Positions 1 to 9,700 of a stretch of 64,000 nucleotides of DNA are shown here, piece after piece. The notes beneath the pieces were generated by a model. It was not told where the DNA came from and made no database searches. It was given only the letters and a program-made list of their open reading frames with translations. The stretch spans positions 1,612,001 through 1,676,000 of the forward strand of contig CP013997.1 in NCBI GenBank assembly GCA_001534745.1, written 5' to 3'. Numbering within the stretch: the stretch's first letter is position 1; each line of letters starts with the position of its first letter. The position numbers and the translations under genes are program-made. The DNA comes from Pseudomonas monteilii (lineage in GTDB: Bacteria; Pseudomonadota; Gammaproteobacteria; Pseudomonadales; Pseudomonadaceae).

Positions 1-47
1 GCCGGTTCACCGTGACCGGGACCTTCCAGCGGGCCTACCACCCTTGA
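1..47 (+). CDS. C-terminal end of phage minor tail protein (gpM-like), partial
   Basis: The reading frame is open from the window edge and ends RAYHP before a TGA at 45-47. Only about 15 residues are visible, so the identity comes from position: in lambda-type tail modules the gene directly before gpL is gpM. The next gene starts 9 bases downstream, which fits translational coupling. Too little is present to test for the gpM fold. Confidence 0.45.
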   Translation, partial: RFTVTGTFQRAYHP

Positions 48-56
48 GGAGCGCCC

Positions 57-806
57 ATGTCGCTGATCAAACAGATCCAGGCCCTGGAGCCTGGTAGCGA
101 GGTGCTGTTGTTCGAGCTCGACGGCTCGGCGTTCGGCGCCGGCGTGCTGCGCTTTCATGGGCACGCCATCCCCCATACGCCCGAGCAGCTGGCGGCGGCT
201 GGCGATGCCGCCGACCAGCTGCCGGCGCGACCGATCTGGTGGCAAGGCCAGCTGTACAGCGCCTGGCCCATGGAGCTCACCGGCATCGAAGCCAACTCGG
301 ACGGCACGGCCGTGCGGCCCACCCTCACGGTCGGCAACGTGGAGGGGCGCATCACGGCGCTGTGCCTGGCCTTCGACAACCTGCTGGAGTTCAAGCTGAC
401 CTTGCGCCACACCCTGGCGCGTTACCTGGATGCGGCCAACTACCCCGAGGGCAACCCCGAGGCCGACCCCAGCGAGGAGGCCCTCGATGTCTGGTACATC
501 GACCAGAAAGTCAGCGAGAACGGCACCACGGTCGCCTGGGAGCTGGCCAGCCCCGGCGATGTCGGCGGCGAGACCATCGGCCGGCAGATGACCCAGCTGT
601 GCCATTGGGCGATGACCGCCGGCTATCGCGGCCCGGATTGCGGCTACACCGGTCCGGCCTACGACCTGGAAGGCGAGCCCACCGACGATCCGGCCCGGGA
701 CCAGTGCAACGGCTGCCTGGATTCCGGCTGCGTGGTGCGTTTCGGGCCAGGTAATCCCTTGTCGTTCGGCGGGTTTCCTGCCGTTTCGCTGATCGCCAGG
801 AGTTGA
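57..806 (+). CDS. Phage minor tail protein L
   Basis: A 249-aa protein of the lambda gpL family, a component of the tail tip complex of siphophages and F-type tailocins. Its C-terminal third carries the family signature: Cys182, Cys195, Cys217, Cys220 and Cys225, around a CGYTG motif, PTDDPARDQC and the terminal NPLSFGGFPAV. In characterised gpL proteins conserved cysteines in this region bind an iron-sulfur cluster; that is family knowledge and was not tested here. The start has GAGGAG upstream (46-51). It is followed at once by gpK, as in lambda. Confidence 0.9.
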   Translation: MSLIKQIQALEPGSEVLLFELDGSAFGAGVLRFHGHAIPHTPEQLAAAGDAADQLPARPIWWQGQLYSAWPMELTGIEANSDGTAVRPTLTVGNVEGRITALCLAFDNLLEFKLTLRHTLARYLDAANYPEGNPEADPSEEALDVWYIDQKVSENGTTVAWELASPGDVGGETIGRQMTQLCHWAMTAGYRGPDCGYTGPAYDLEGEPTDDPARDQCNGCLDSGCVVRFGPGNPLSFGGFPAVSLIARS

Positions 807-808
807 CC

Positions 809-1597
809 ATGCGCAAACACATACTGGCTGCCGTGCAGGCGCATGCTGCCGAGAGCTACCCCCGCGAAGCCTGCGGGCTGTTGCTGGCGATCGGTCGCCG
901 TCAGGTCTATGTGCCCTGCGAAAACACCGCCCGCGAGCCGGCCGAGGAGTTTCGCATCACGCCCGAAGCCTATGCCGACGCCGAAGCGCAGGGCGAGGTG
1001 ATCGGCATCGTCCACTCGCACCCCGATGCCACCAGCCGACCGTCGCCCCGCGACCTGGCCATGTGCGAAGCCACCGGGGTGCCCTGGCACATCCTGTCCT
1101 GGCCGGAGAACGACCTGCGCACACTGGTTCCTACCGGGCACACGCCGCTGCTCGGACGACCCTTCGTGCATGGCGCCTGGGATTGCTGGCAGGTGTGCGC
1201 CGACTGGTATGCACGCGAGTGGGGCCTGGCGTTCCCTGCCTATGGCCGTGAGGACGGCTGGTGGGAGCGCGCCGAGGGGCCCAGCCTGTACGAAGAAGCC
1301 TACGCCGCGGCAGGTTTCGAACCGGTCAGCCAGCTCCAGCGCGGCGACCTGGTGGTGATGGCCGTGGGGCGTACCGCGCACCCCAACCATGCCGGCATCT
1401 ACCTGGGCGACACCCCGCAACTGCCGGGCGAGCCCACCGACGTGCATGGGCCAGGGCCTTTCCTGCTGCACCACCTGTATGGCCGGCCCTCGGAGATCAT
1501 CGTGTTCGGTGGGCCCTGGCGGGACCGTACCCGGTTGATCCTGCGTCACCGCGATGCGCCCAAGGCCATACGACCACTCGACCCCGCCACCCCCTGA
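809..1597 (+). CDS. Phage tail assembly protein K (JAMM peptidase plus NlpC/P60 domain)
   Basis: A 262-aa two-domain protein. Residues 1-110 form an Mov34/JAMM metalloprotease-like domain with the zinc motif HSHP (His69, His71), Ser79 and Asp82. Residues 115-240 form an NlpC/P60 cysteine hydrolase with Cys126 in WDCW and His194 in HPNHAG, as expected for a peptidoglycan hydrolase at the tail tip. A TTG six bases upstream also opens the frame, but ATG 809 is better spaced from CCAGGAG (796-802). It lies between gpL and the tail-tip genes, matching lambda gpK. Both catalytic centres appear intact. Confidence 0.9.
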   Translation: MRKHILAAVQAHAAESYPREACGLLLAIGRRQVYVPCENTAREPAEEFRITPEAYADAEAQGEVIGIVHSHPDATSRPSPRDLAMCEATGVPWHILSWPENDLRTLVPTGHTPLLGRPFVHGAWDCWQVCADWYAREWGLAFPAYGREDGWWERAEGPSLYEEAYAAAGFEPVSQLQRGDLVVMAVGRTAHPNHAGIYLGDTPQLPGEPTDVHGPGPFLLHHLYGRPSEIIVFGGPWRDRTRLILRHRDAPKAIRPLDPATP

Positions 1598-1612
1598 ACC
1601 GAGGAGGTTCGC

Positions 1613-1879
1613 ATGAAACGAAATATGGAGCTGATCCGCGCGCTGCTCACCACAGTCGAAGCGCTGCCCGACCTGGACGCCACGCTGCGCCCGGATCAGC
1701 TGGAAGGCTACGCGCCTGAGGCAGTGACGTACCACATGCTCCTGCTGCAACAAGCCGGTTACCTCGAGGTGACGGTGACCGAGTACGTCGGGGAAGGCCT
1801 GGACTGCATCGCTCGTCGATTGACCTGGGACGGGCAGGCGTACCTGGCCACGTTGCGTGAGCCTGATGAGCAGGCTTAG
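1613..1879 (+). CDS. DUF2513 family small protein inserted in the tail operon
   Basis: An 88-aa protein beginning MKRNMELIRALL, with EGYAPEAVTYHMLLLQQAGY in the middle and RLTWDGQAYLATLR near the end. These are the conserved features of DUF2513, a family often carried by phages and mobile elements and probably winged-helix-like. Its function is unknown. It has a strong GAGGAGG site before the ATG and lies 15 bases after gpK. Lambda has no gene here, so I read it as an accessory gene added to the module. A regulatory or host-takeover role would be inference only. Confidence 0.75.
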   Translation: MKRNMELIRALLTTVEALPDLDATLRPDQLEGYAPEAVTYHMLLLQQAGYLEVTVTEYVGEGLDCIARRLTWDGQAYLATLREPDEQA

Positions 1880-1959
1880 CGCGAAGGCGCACGTCCTCGA
1901 CCAGACGGTGATTCGCGTGGCCACCGTGCGGGCGTTTCTCACTCAATCGGAGGCTTGCC

Positions 1960-2568
1960 ATGTCAACCCTGCTTGCCGGTGACCCGATGACGGTCATCAA
2001 ACTGTCCGGACCATTGGCGCGACGTTTTGGGCGGATTCATCGTCGGTGCCTGGACGTCAGAAGCTTCAAGGACGCCTGCCGCGCACTGGGCGCGACGCTG
2101 CCCGGTTTCGACGAGGAAATCCGCCGCCTAGACCGCCTCGGCATGCGCTTCGCGATCTTCCGCAATGGCCGCAACATCGGCCAGGACGAATTCGAGCGAG
2201 GCGGCGCCCGCGAGGTCCGCATCGTCCCGATCGCCGAAGGCAGCAAGCGCAGCGGTTCCTTCCAGACCGTCCTTGGCGCCGTGCTGATCGCGGTTGGCTT
2301 TGTCTTGAGCTTTACCCCGCTGGCCGCCGCTTCGCCCTTTTTCTACAAGGTCGGCGCCAGCTTCATGATCAGCGGCGCCTTGCAGATGTTGAGCCCGCAA
2401 GCCAAGGGATTGATGCAGAGCGGCGCGCCAGAAAACCTGCCGTCCTATGCCTTCGGTGGCGCCAGGAACACCACGGCCAGTGGTAACCCCGTGCCCCTGT
2501 GCATCGGCCGCCGCCGATGGGGCGGGGCGGTTATCTCGGCGTCCATCGAGGCACAGGACACCCATTGA
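1960..2568 (+). CDS. Phage tail assembly protein I, copy 1
   Basis: A 202-aa protein of the lambda gpI family. The N-terminal half is a ubiquitin-like region (RLDRLGMRFAIFRNG). A hydrophobic, glycine-rich central segment follows at about residues 100-140 (VLGAVLIAVGFVLSF). The conserved C-terminus includes ARNTTASGNPVPLCIGRRRWGG. Lambda gpI acts in assembly of the tail tip before gpJ. The ATG at 1960 follows a GGAGG site; a second in-frame ATG at 1987 is less well placed. A diverged second copy follows after 53 bases. Confidence 0.88.
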   Translation: MSTLLAGDPMTVIKLSGPLARRFGRIHRRCLDVRSFKDACRALGATLPGFDEEIRRLDRLGMRFAIFRNGRNIGQDEFERGGAREVRIVPIAEGSKRSGSFQTVLGAVLIAVGFVLSFTPLAAASPFFYKVGASFMISGALQMLSPQAKGLMQSGAPENLPSYAFGGARNTTASGNPVPLCIGRRRWGGAVISASIEAQDTH

Positions 2569-2621
2569 CCAACCTGCAGGCGAACCGCCCTGGCGAAGCT
2601 GGAGCCTGCTCAGGAGGCGCG

Positions 2622-3248
2622 ATGAGCGCAATCGTTTATACACCGATGACCGACATCCGGTTGTCCGGGTCATTGGCCCGTAGGTTCGGCCGGGTTCACC
2701 GCCGTCAGCTCGACAGCGGCGACACCTGGGAAGTCTTCAAGGCCTTGAAAGCTACGCTGAGCGGCTTCGAAGACGAAATCAGGCGACTGGATCGCCTGGG
2801 CATGCGTTTCGCCATCTTCCGTAACCGCAAGAACGTGACACCTGAGGTCTTTGATCGAGGCGGCACACGCGAGTTGCGCATCGTGCCCGTGGTGGGGGGC
2901 AGCAAGCGTGCAGGGGGCATGCAGATCGTCGTGGGTCTGGTGATCCTGGCGGCGGTTGCCTTTCTGGGGCCCGCAGGAGGCATAGCGGGGGCACTTTCGG
3001 CGGGCGGTGCTTGGGGAACCGCTGCAACGATCGGCATCAGCATGGCCGTGGGCGGCGCGCTGCAATTGATCAGCCCGCAGCCGCAAGGTTTGTCCACGAG
3101 CGCTGCGCCGGAAAACAGGCCGTCCTACGCCTTCGGCAGTGCCAGGAACACCACGGCCAGTGGCAACCCGGTAGCGCTGTGCATTGGCCAGCGTCGCTGG
3201 GGTGGCGCGGTCATCTCGGCGTCGATCGAGGCGCAGGACAAGGCCTAG
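2622..3248 (+). CDS. Phage tail assembly protein I, copy 2
   Basis: A 208-aa paralogue of the gene just upstream. The two share RLDRLGMRFAIFRN in the first half, and by hand alignment 42 of the last 49 residues are identical. The middle hydrophobic, Gly/Ala-rich segment (roughly residues 105-150) is clearly diverged. An excellent AGGAGG site at 2612-2617 selects the ATG at 2622 over upstream in-frame GTG codons. Both copies are complete. A 523-base non-coding gap with repeats separates it from gpJ, which is unusual inside a tail operon. Confidence 0.88.
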   Translation: MSAIVYTPMTDIRLSGSLARRFGRVHRRQLDSGDTWEVFKALKATLSGFEDEIRRLDRLGMRFAIFRNRKNVTPEVFDRGGTRELRIVPVVGGSKRAGGMQIVVGLVILAAVAFLGPAGGIAGALSAGGAWGTAATIGISMAVGGALQLISPQPQGLSTSAAPENRPSYAFGSARNTTASGNPVALCIGQRRWGGAVISASIEAQDKA

Positions 3249-3310
3249 TGGCGCCGGGCAGGCCCGCTCACCCATGATCACGTCCCTATGAGGCCGGCTG
3301 CCAAGGACCT

Positions 3311-3375
3311 GTGGGCTTGCCCGCGATGCAGGCAGTGACGGAACGGACGCTATCGCGGGCAAGCCCGCTCCCACA
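3311..3375. repeat. REP inverted pair
   Basis: Two facing copies of the Pseudomonas REP core: GGGCTTGCCCGCGAT at 3313-3327 and ATCGCGGGCAAGCCC at 3352-3366. The spacer is nearly the same as in the REP pair at 14143-14196. Confidence 0.85.
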
Positions 3376-3485
3376 AGCTGCTTGCGCAGCCATGCCTACA
3401 CCGACGGCTGCAGAGGTCTGGGTGGGAGCTGGCTTGCCAGCGATAGGGCCCTGTCGGGCACCGCCTGCGTTGCGGGGAAGGCCAC
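3373..3485. repeat. Composite REP unit, copy A
   Basis: Starts ACAAGCTGCTTGCGCAGCC and runs through GGGAGCTGGCTTGCCAGCGA to a degenerate facing arm at about 3470-3485. The same arrangement recurs at 30725-30845 and 31115-31228. Confidence 0.8.
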
Positions 3486-3541
3486 ATATCAGCCATGCGG
3501 TCGGGCATGTACCCAGTAGAAAAAGACAGTTGCTCTCACAT
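3483..3541. repeat. Dispersed element R1, copy A
   Basis: About 58 bases aligning with 31322-31382 with only a few mismatches and single-base gaps. Shared blocks include CCATGCGGTC, GGCATGTA and TGCTCTCACA. Its function is unknown. It lies next to a composite REP unit at both sites. Confidence 0.7.
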
Positions 3542-3771
3542 GGAAGTGCATCGGTCTGTCAGCCCCGTAATGCAGCCCAATCCATGCGATCCCTACCGGT
3601 GCACCGGACCGGCCGTGATTCGGCCCCAGGGCGTGTGAAGCCAGGCATCCCTCTTCGAACGACCTCCCCATGCAGATCACTGCGCCGTGTGGCTTAAGGC
3701 CGCCGCCTGCTGCACGCGCACGCCTGCACCACCTCATTCCACATTGGCACTCACTCTTCCAGAGGCCCGCA

Positions 3772-6700
3772 ATGACCATGACATCCCACATGCCCCTCAC
3801 GGGTGCAAAAGGTGGCGCCAGCAAACCCAAGACCCCGGTCGAAGCACCCGACAGCCTGCAGTCCACCAACATCGCCAAGCTGCTGCTGGCAGTGGGCGAG
3901 GGCGAATTCGACGGCATCCCGACCGACCAGGACATCTACCTCGACAACACCCCGATCCGAGACGCCAATGGCGCGCTCAACTTTCCGGGCGTGAAGTGGG
4001 AGTGGCGCCCTGGTACACCGGAGCAGGACTACATCCAAGGCATTCCGGCCGTGGAAAACGAAACCTCCGTCGGGGTCGAGCTGCGCAGCGACACCCCCTT
4101 CACGCGTGCCTTGACCGATCTTCAGCTGTCGGCGGTGCGCGTCCGCATGGCCTGGCCGCGCCTGCTCAGCCAGGACAGCAACGGCAATACCAATGGCTAC
4201 CGCATCGAGTACGCCATCGACATCGCTACCGACGGTGGCACCTATGTCGAGGCGCACCGTGGCGCGGTCGACGGCAAGACCAACAACGGCTACCAGCGCT
4301 CGGTCCGGGTCAACCTGCCAACTGCTAACAGCGGTTGGACGATGCGCGTACGCCGGCTGACGCCCAACGCCGACAAAGGCGCGATCGCCGACACCATGAC
4401 GATCGCCGGCTACACGGAGATCATCGACCAGAAGCTGCGCTACCCCAACACCGCACTACTCTACATCGAGTTCGATGCGCAACAGTTCCAGAACATTCCG
4501 GCCGTCACCGTCGACTGCAAGGGGCGACGCTGGCCGGTGCCCAGCAATTACGACCCCGTGACCCGCCGTTATGACGGCGTCTGGGACGGCAGCTTCAAGC
4601 ACGCCTGGACCAACAACCCGGCCTTCGTCACCTACGGCCTGTGCGTCGAGGACCGCTTCGGCCTTGGCAAGCGCATCAAGCCGTGGATGGTCGACAAGTG
4701 GGAGATGTACCGGATCGCCCAGTTCTGCGACCAGGCGGTGCCAGATGGCAAGGGCGGGGAAGAACCGCGCTTTCTGTGCGACATGAACCTGCAAGGCCGC
4801 GCCGAGGCCTGGACGCTGTTGCGCGACCTGTCGGCCATCTACCGTGGCATGGTGTACTGGGCCCATGGCGCGCTGTTCATGCAGGCGGACATGCCACGGG
4901 CCCAGGACATCGACTACGTGTTCACCCGCGCCAACGTCATCGACGGCGATTTCGTCTACGGCGGTGCCGAGCGCAACACCCACTACAGCCGGGCACTGGT
5001 CAGCTACGACAACCCCGCCAACAATTACGACACCGATGTGATCCCGGTGACCGACCTGGCGCTGCAGCGTCGCTATCGCGACCGGCCGGTCGAGATTTCC
5101 GCCATCGGCTGTACCCGTGCCTCGGAGGCGCAACGTCGCGGCAAGTGGGCCCTGCTGAGTAACGACCAGGACCGCACCGTCACCTTCAAGACCGGCCTGG
5201 AAGGGCGCATCCCGTTGCCCGGCTTCGTCATCCCGGTGGCGGACGAACTGGTCGCCGGCCGGCCCAACGGCGGGCGTATCGCCGCCGCCGAAGGGCGCGT
5301 GGTGACCCTGGACCGCGACACGCCAATCAAAGCCGGTGATCGTCTGGTGGTCAACCTGCCCAACGGCACCGCCCAGGCACGCACCGTGGCCGCGGTCACC
5401 GGCCGTGCGGTGACCGTCACCACCGCCTATGCCGTGCAGCCCGAGCCACAGCTGCAGTGGGCGATCGACTATGACGACCTGGCCATCCAGCTGTTCCGGG
5501 TGCTCAAGACTACCCGCACCGAGGACGGCCACTACGCCATCACCGCCCTCGAGTTCAACCCGAGCAAGTTCGCCGCCATCGACAACGGCGCCAAGCTCGA
5601 CGAGCGCCCGATCAGCGTGCTGCCCAGCGGCACCGTGCAACCCCCGGCGCAGCTCACGCTGTCGTCCAGCTACCGGATCGACCAGGGCATCGCGGTCAGC
5701 ACCCTGACCCTCGAGTGGTCGGCCGTGGAAGGCGCGGCCGGCTACGACGTGGAATGGCGCAGGGACAACGGCAACTGGATCCGCCTGCCGCGCACCGGCA
5801 TGACCTCGGTCGACGTGCCAGGCATCTACGCAGGCGCCTACCTGGCACGCGTGCGTGCGATCAGCGCGTTCGAGCTGGCCTCGTCCTGGACGCATTCGGC
5901 GCTGACCTCGCTCAAGGGCAAGGAAGGCGCGCCACCTGCCCTCACGCGCCTGACGACGGAGAGCCTGATCTTCGGGATTGGGTTGACGTGGGGCTTCCCG
6001 GCAGGGGCAGGGGACACCCAGCGCACCGAGCTGTGGTACAGCGAGGGGACGGACCTGGACAAGGCTACCAAGCTGGCTGACCTGGCGTATCCGCAGGATC
6101 GGCACACCTTGCAGGGCCTTCGCGCCGGGCAGCGGTTCTACTTCTGGGCGCGGTTGGTCGACAAGTCGGGGAATGTGGGGGTGTGGTTCCCGAGCGGCAC
6201 CACGTTGGTGACCGGCGTGTCGAGTGCGGATGCTGGGCCGATCCTCGAGCAGATCCAGGGCCAGGTGACCGAGAGCGCCATAGGCCAGAAGCTCAACGAG
6301 CGGATCGACCTGGTCGACGGTACCGGCCCCGGGTCGGTGACCGAGCGCGTCACCACCGCCTCGAACGCCATCAAGGCCGACGTCAACAAGCAGCTCATCC
6401 AGGTCAACAGCACGATCGACGGCGTGCGTTCGAACTTGCAAGGCCAGATCACGGCCGTGGACGGTCGAGTGACCACCGCACGCGACGACCTGCAGAAGCA
6501 GATCAGCGAAGTCTCCTCGATTGCCGGGGCGCTGCCCTACAACAAGACCAAGACCTACGCCCTGGACCAGGCGGTGCTCGGCGCCAACGGCAAGCTGTAC
6601 CAGGCCAAGAAGGCGGTACCGGTCAACATGGCGCCGCCGAACACCGACTACTGGGAAGACGTGGGCCAGTCCGTGCGCACCGCCAACGGTACAGCCAGTG

Positions 6701-9700
6701 CCGTCAGCAAGTTGCAGATGGATGTCACGACCCTGGGCGACACGGTCACGGCCACGTCGAGCAAGGTCGATGGTTTCCAGGCCAGCATCAACACCGCCAA
6801 CAGCAACGCCAGCGCTGCCCAGGGCGCCGCGCAGGCTGCGAACGACCTGGCAGGCGGCAAGGGCAAGGTCATCGTCCAGAACGCAGCGCCGGCGGGTGCG
6901 GATCGCCTCCCGCAAAACTTGTGGATCGACACGACCAGCGGGGCCAACGCGCCCAAGCGCTGGAATGGCTCTGCCTGGGTTTCGGTCAGCGACAAGGTGG
7001 CCACCGATGCGGCCGCAGCAGCCCAAAGCGCCCTGAACCAAGTGGGCAGCAAGGCCGACGCCAGCGCGGTCAACTCGCTGAAGCTGACGGTCGAGCAGCA
7101 GGGCCGTGATCTGACGTCCCAGGGCAGCACCCTGAACGGCCTGCAGACCGCGATCGACGGCAAGGCCAGCTCGCAAGCCCTGACCCAGCTGACGAGTCGG
7201 GTCAAGCTGACCGAGGACAAGAACGGCCTGCAGGACGACACCCTGAAGTCGCAGAGCGAGTCGCTGACCACGCTCAAGGACACCGTCAGCAAGAAGGCTG
7301 AGGCCTCGACCGTCACCCAGCTGGCCAACGACGTGAAGACGCAGGGCAACACCTTGTCGGCGCAGGGTTCGTCCCTGACCAGGATCGAGGCAGGACTGCC
7401 GCTTCTCGGCGGCGAGAACCTGCTGGCCAACAGTTCGTTCGAGGAGGAGGCCAGCGGCGGCAGGCCAAAGCACTGGAACATTACCGGCAGCGCAGCGCGT
7501 GCACTGGTGCCGTCGGCGCTCACAAGCAGCACCATTGCTGCGCGCATCTCTGGTACGCCAGCGGCCGGCGCTTACATCGAGATCGTCTCGAGTTCGGTCG
7601 ATGGCAGACCTAACGTCAAGGTCACTGGAGGGTCGACTTACACGCTGACCGTCTACGCGCGGGGCAGCGGCCGGATGCGCATGTACCTCCAGTTCCTGGA
7701 CGCCTCGACCGGCGTCTTGAGCGCGCCATCGACGGAAGAGGGCTTCGTGCTCTCCGATACCTTCGTCCGCTACGCGCTGACCGGGACTGCGCCGGCAGCC
7801 GCAACGCAGGTCAACGTCTACGCCTGCCGAGTGTTCAACACCGGCGCTGCCGGGACGACTGTCTGGGCCGAGGTCGACAACGCCCAGCTGCAGGAGGGCA
7901 CCATCGCCACGGCCTACCAGCCATCTGTCGTCGCAGCTGGCGACACGGCGGCACAAGCGACCACAGCGCTGGCCGCGCGCGTGGAGAAGACCGAACAGGG
8001 GCTGACCTCTGCCAGCCAGCAGACCACGCAACTCAGCAACAGCCTCAGCACCACCAATGGCAATGTGGATAAAGCGCAGAAGGCCGCCCAAGACGCCTAC
8101 AGCCTGGCGGATGCCAAGGGCAAGGTGATCGTGCAGAACTCCGTGCCCTCAGCGATCAACCAGCAGATCCAGAACCTGTGGATCGACACGACAGGAGGTG
8201 GAAACACGCCGAAGCGTTGGAATGGCTCGGCCTGGGCAGCCGTAACCGACAAGGTTGCCACCGACGCGGCGGCAGCCGCGCAGAAGGCCCTGAACCAGTT
8301 GGGCGACAAGGCTGACGCCAGTGCGCTGTCCAGTCTGGGCAGCACGGTTGAGCAGCAAGGCCGCGACCTGACCGCTGCTGGCCGGTCCGTCACTGAACTG
8401 ACTGCATCCATCGGCAATGTCGGCAGCGAGAACCTGCTGTACAACCCATCGCTCGAGGCGCCTCATCCTAGTCGTGCGGGTCTGGCAGCTGGATGGGACC
8501 TGGGCAATGCTTTGGCAAACCTCGCGTACTCCCTGGTGGCTTCCACACTGGACCCAGCAGGCAACGCAATCCGCCTGGACCTCACCATCAACGGCGGGTC
8601 GAGCTACGTGGACCTGGCGCCCGACCGAGCCTACTGGCCGGCGGTACCGGGCGGGCAGGCCATGGCCATGTCCGGGTACTTCCGCGCCACAGCTGGCATG
8701 ATCGCGCAGCTGTACGTGCAATGGTTCGATGCCGCTGGTGCGAACATCAGGACAGATGGGGCAGCGTCCACCGCGGCGAATGGGAACTGGCAACGTATCA
8801 CTCTCGCAACCGCTGCATCGCCGATGGGCGCAGTCAAGGCACGCACCATCTGCCGTATCAGGGGGCCATTCAATGGCGATACGGTGTCCGGATTCTGCGA
8901 GTGGGACCGCATGCAGTTCGAAGTGGGCGACCGGGTATCAGGCTGGCGCGATAACGGGCAGGTGAATGCAGCACAGGCGGCCGCCAATGCCTCGGCGACC
9001 ACTGCGCTGACTTCGCGGGTCACCAAGACCGAGGAGTCGCTAACCAGTCAGAGCGTGGATATCACGCAGCTCAAGAACACCCTGAGCTCTGGCAATTTCG
9101 TTGCCGGTAGAGCATGGGAGATGCTCAACGACAATCTGGGATGGTACGCCACGGCAGCTGACGCCACGCTGACGCCGGGACCGCTCTTTTCAACGATGCG
9201 GGGCGGCAATAGCAACCTTCAGGTGAACATCAATCCTGCGAAGTTCTCCGGCGCAGAGAACCCCATCGTCAGGTTCCGCATGCGGCGTAGAAACACGACG
9301 CGTGTGGGTTGCCGCTTGTATTGGGCGAACGAGGATGGGGGGTTGGCCGAGACGCGCATGATGCCCTTTGACGTCGACGTGAGCAAAAGCGATTGGCAGG
9401 AGATCGAGATCGACCTGTCAGGCAATTCAGCCTGGGTGGGCAAGACCGGCATTTACGCGCTGCGCCTGGACATGACGACCACCAGCGACACTAAGGCTGA
9501 AGTCGACATTGCCTATGTCGCCGCTGGTCGCAAGTCTGTGGCGGCATCCTCCCAGGTTGTCGCGTTGCTCGGCTCTGTTGTTTCGCAGCAGGGTAGGGAT
9601 ATCGAAAGCACGGGCAGGCAGACCGTGGAGCTGCAAAACAGCCTGACCACTACCGACGGCAACGTGACGAAGGCACAGACGGCTGCTGATGCCGCCAGCA

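Larger units (their letters stand above)
3249..3771. other. Repeat-bearing intergenic region between gpI and gpJ
   Basis: This 523-base gap has no convincing gene. It holds a REP palindrome pair, a composite REP unit and a short dispersed element also found near 31.3 kb, each listed separately. From 3542 to 3760 I see no strong structure. Translation of gpJ starts at 3772, not at the upstream in-frame ATG at 3670. Confidence 0.75.

Noticed and set aside
4456..8091. 1211-aa frame on the reverse strand inside gpJ
   Set aside because: It is the antisense of the repetitive gpJ body in high-GC DNA, with no ribosome site or recognisable domain.
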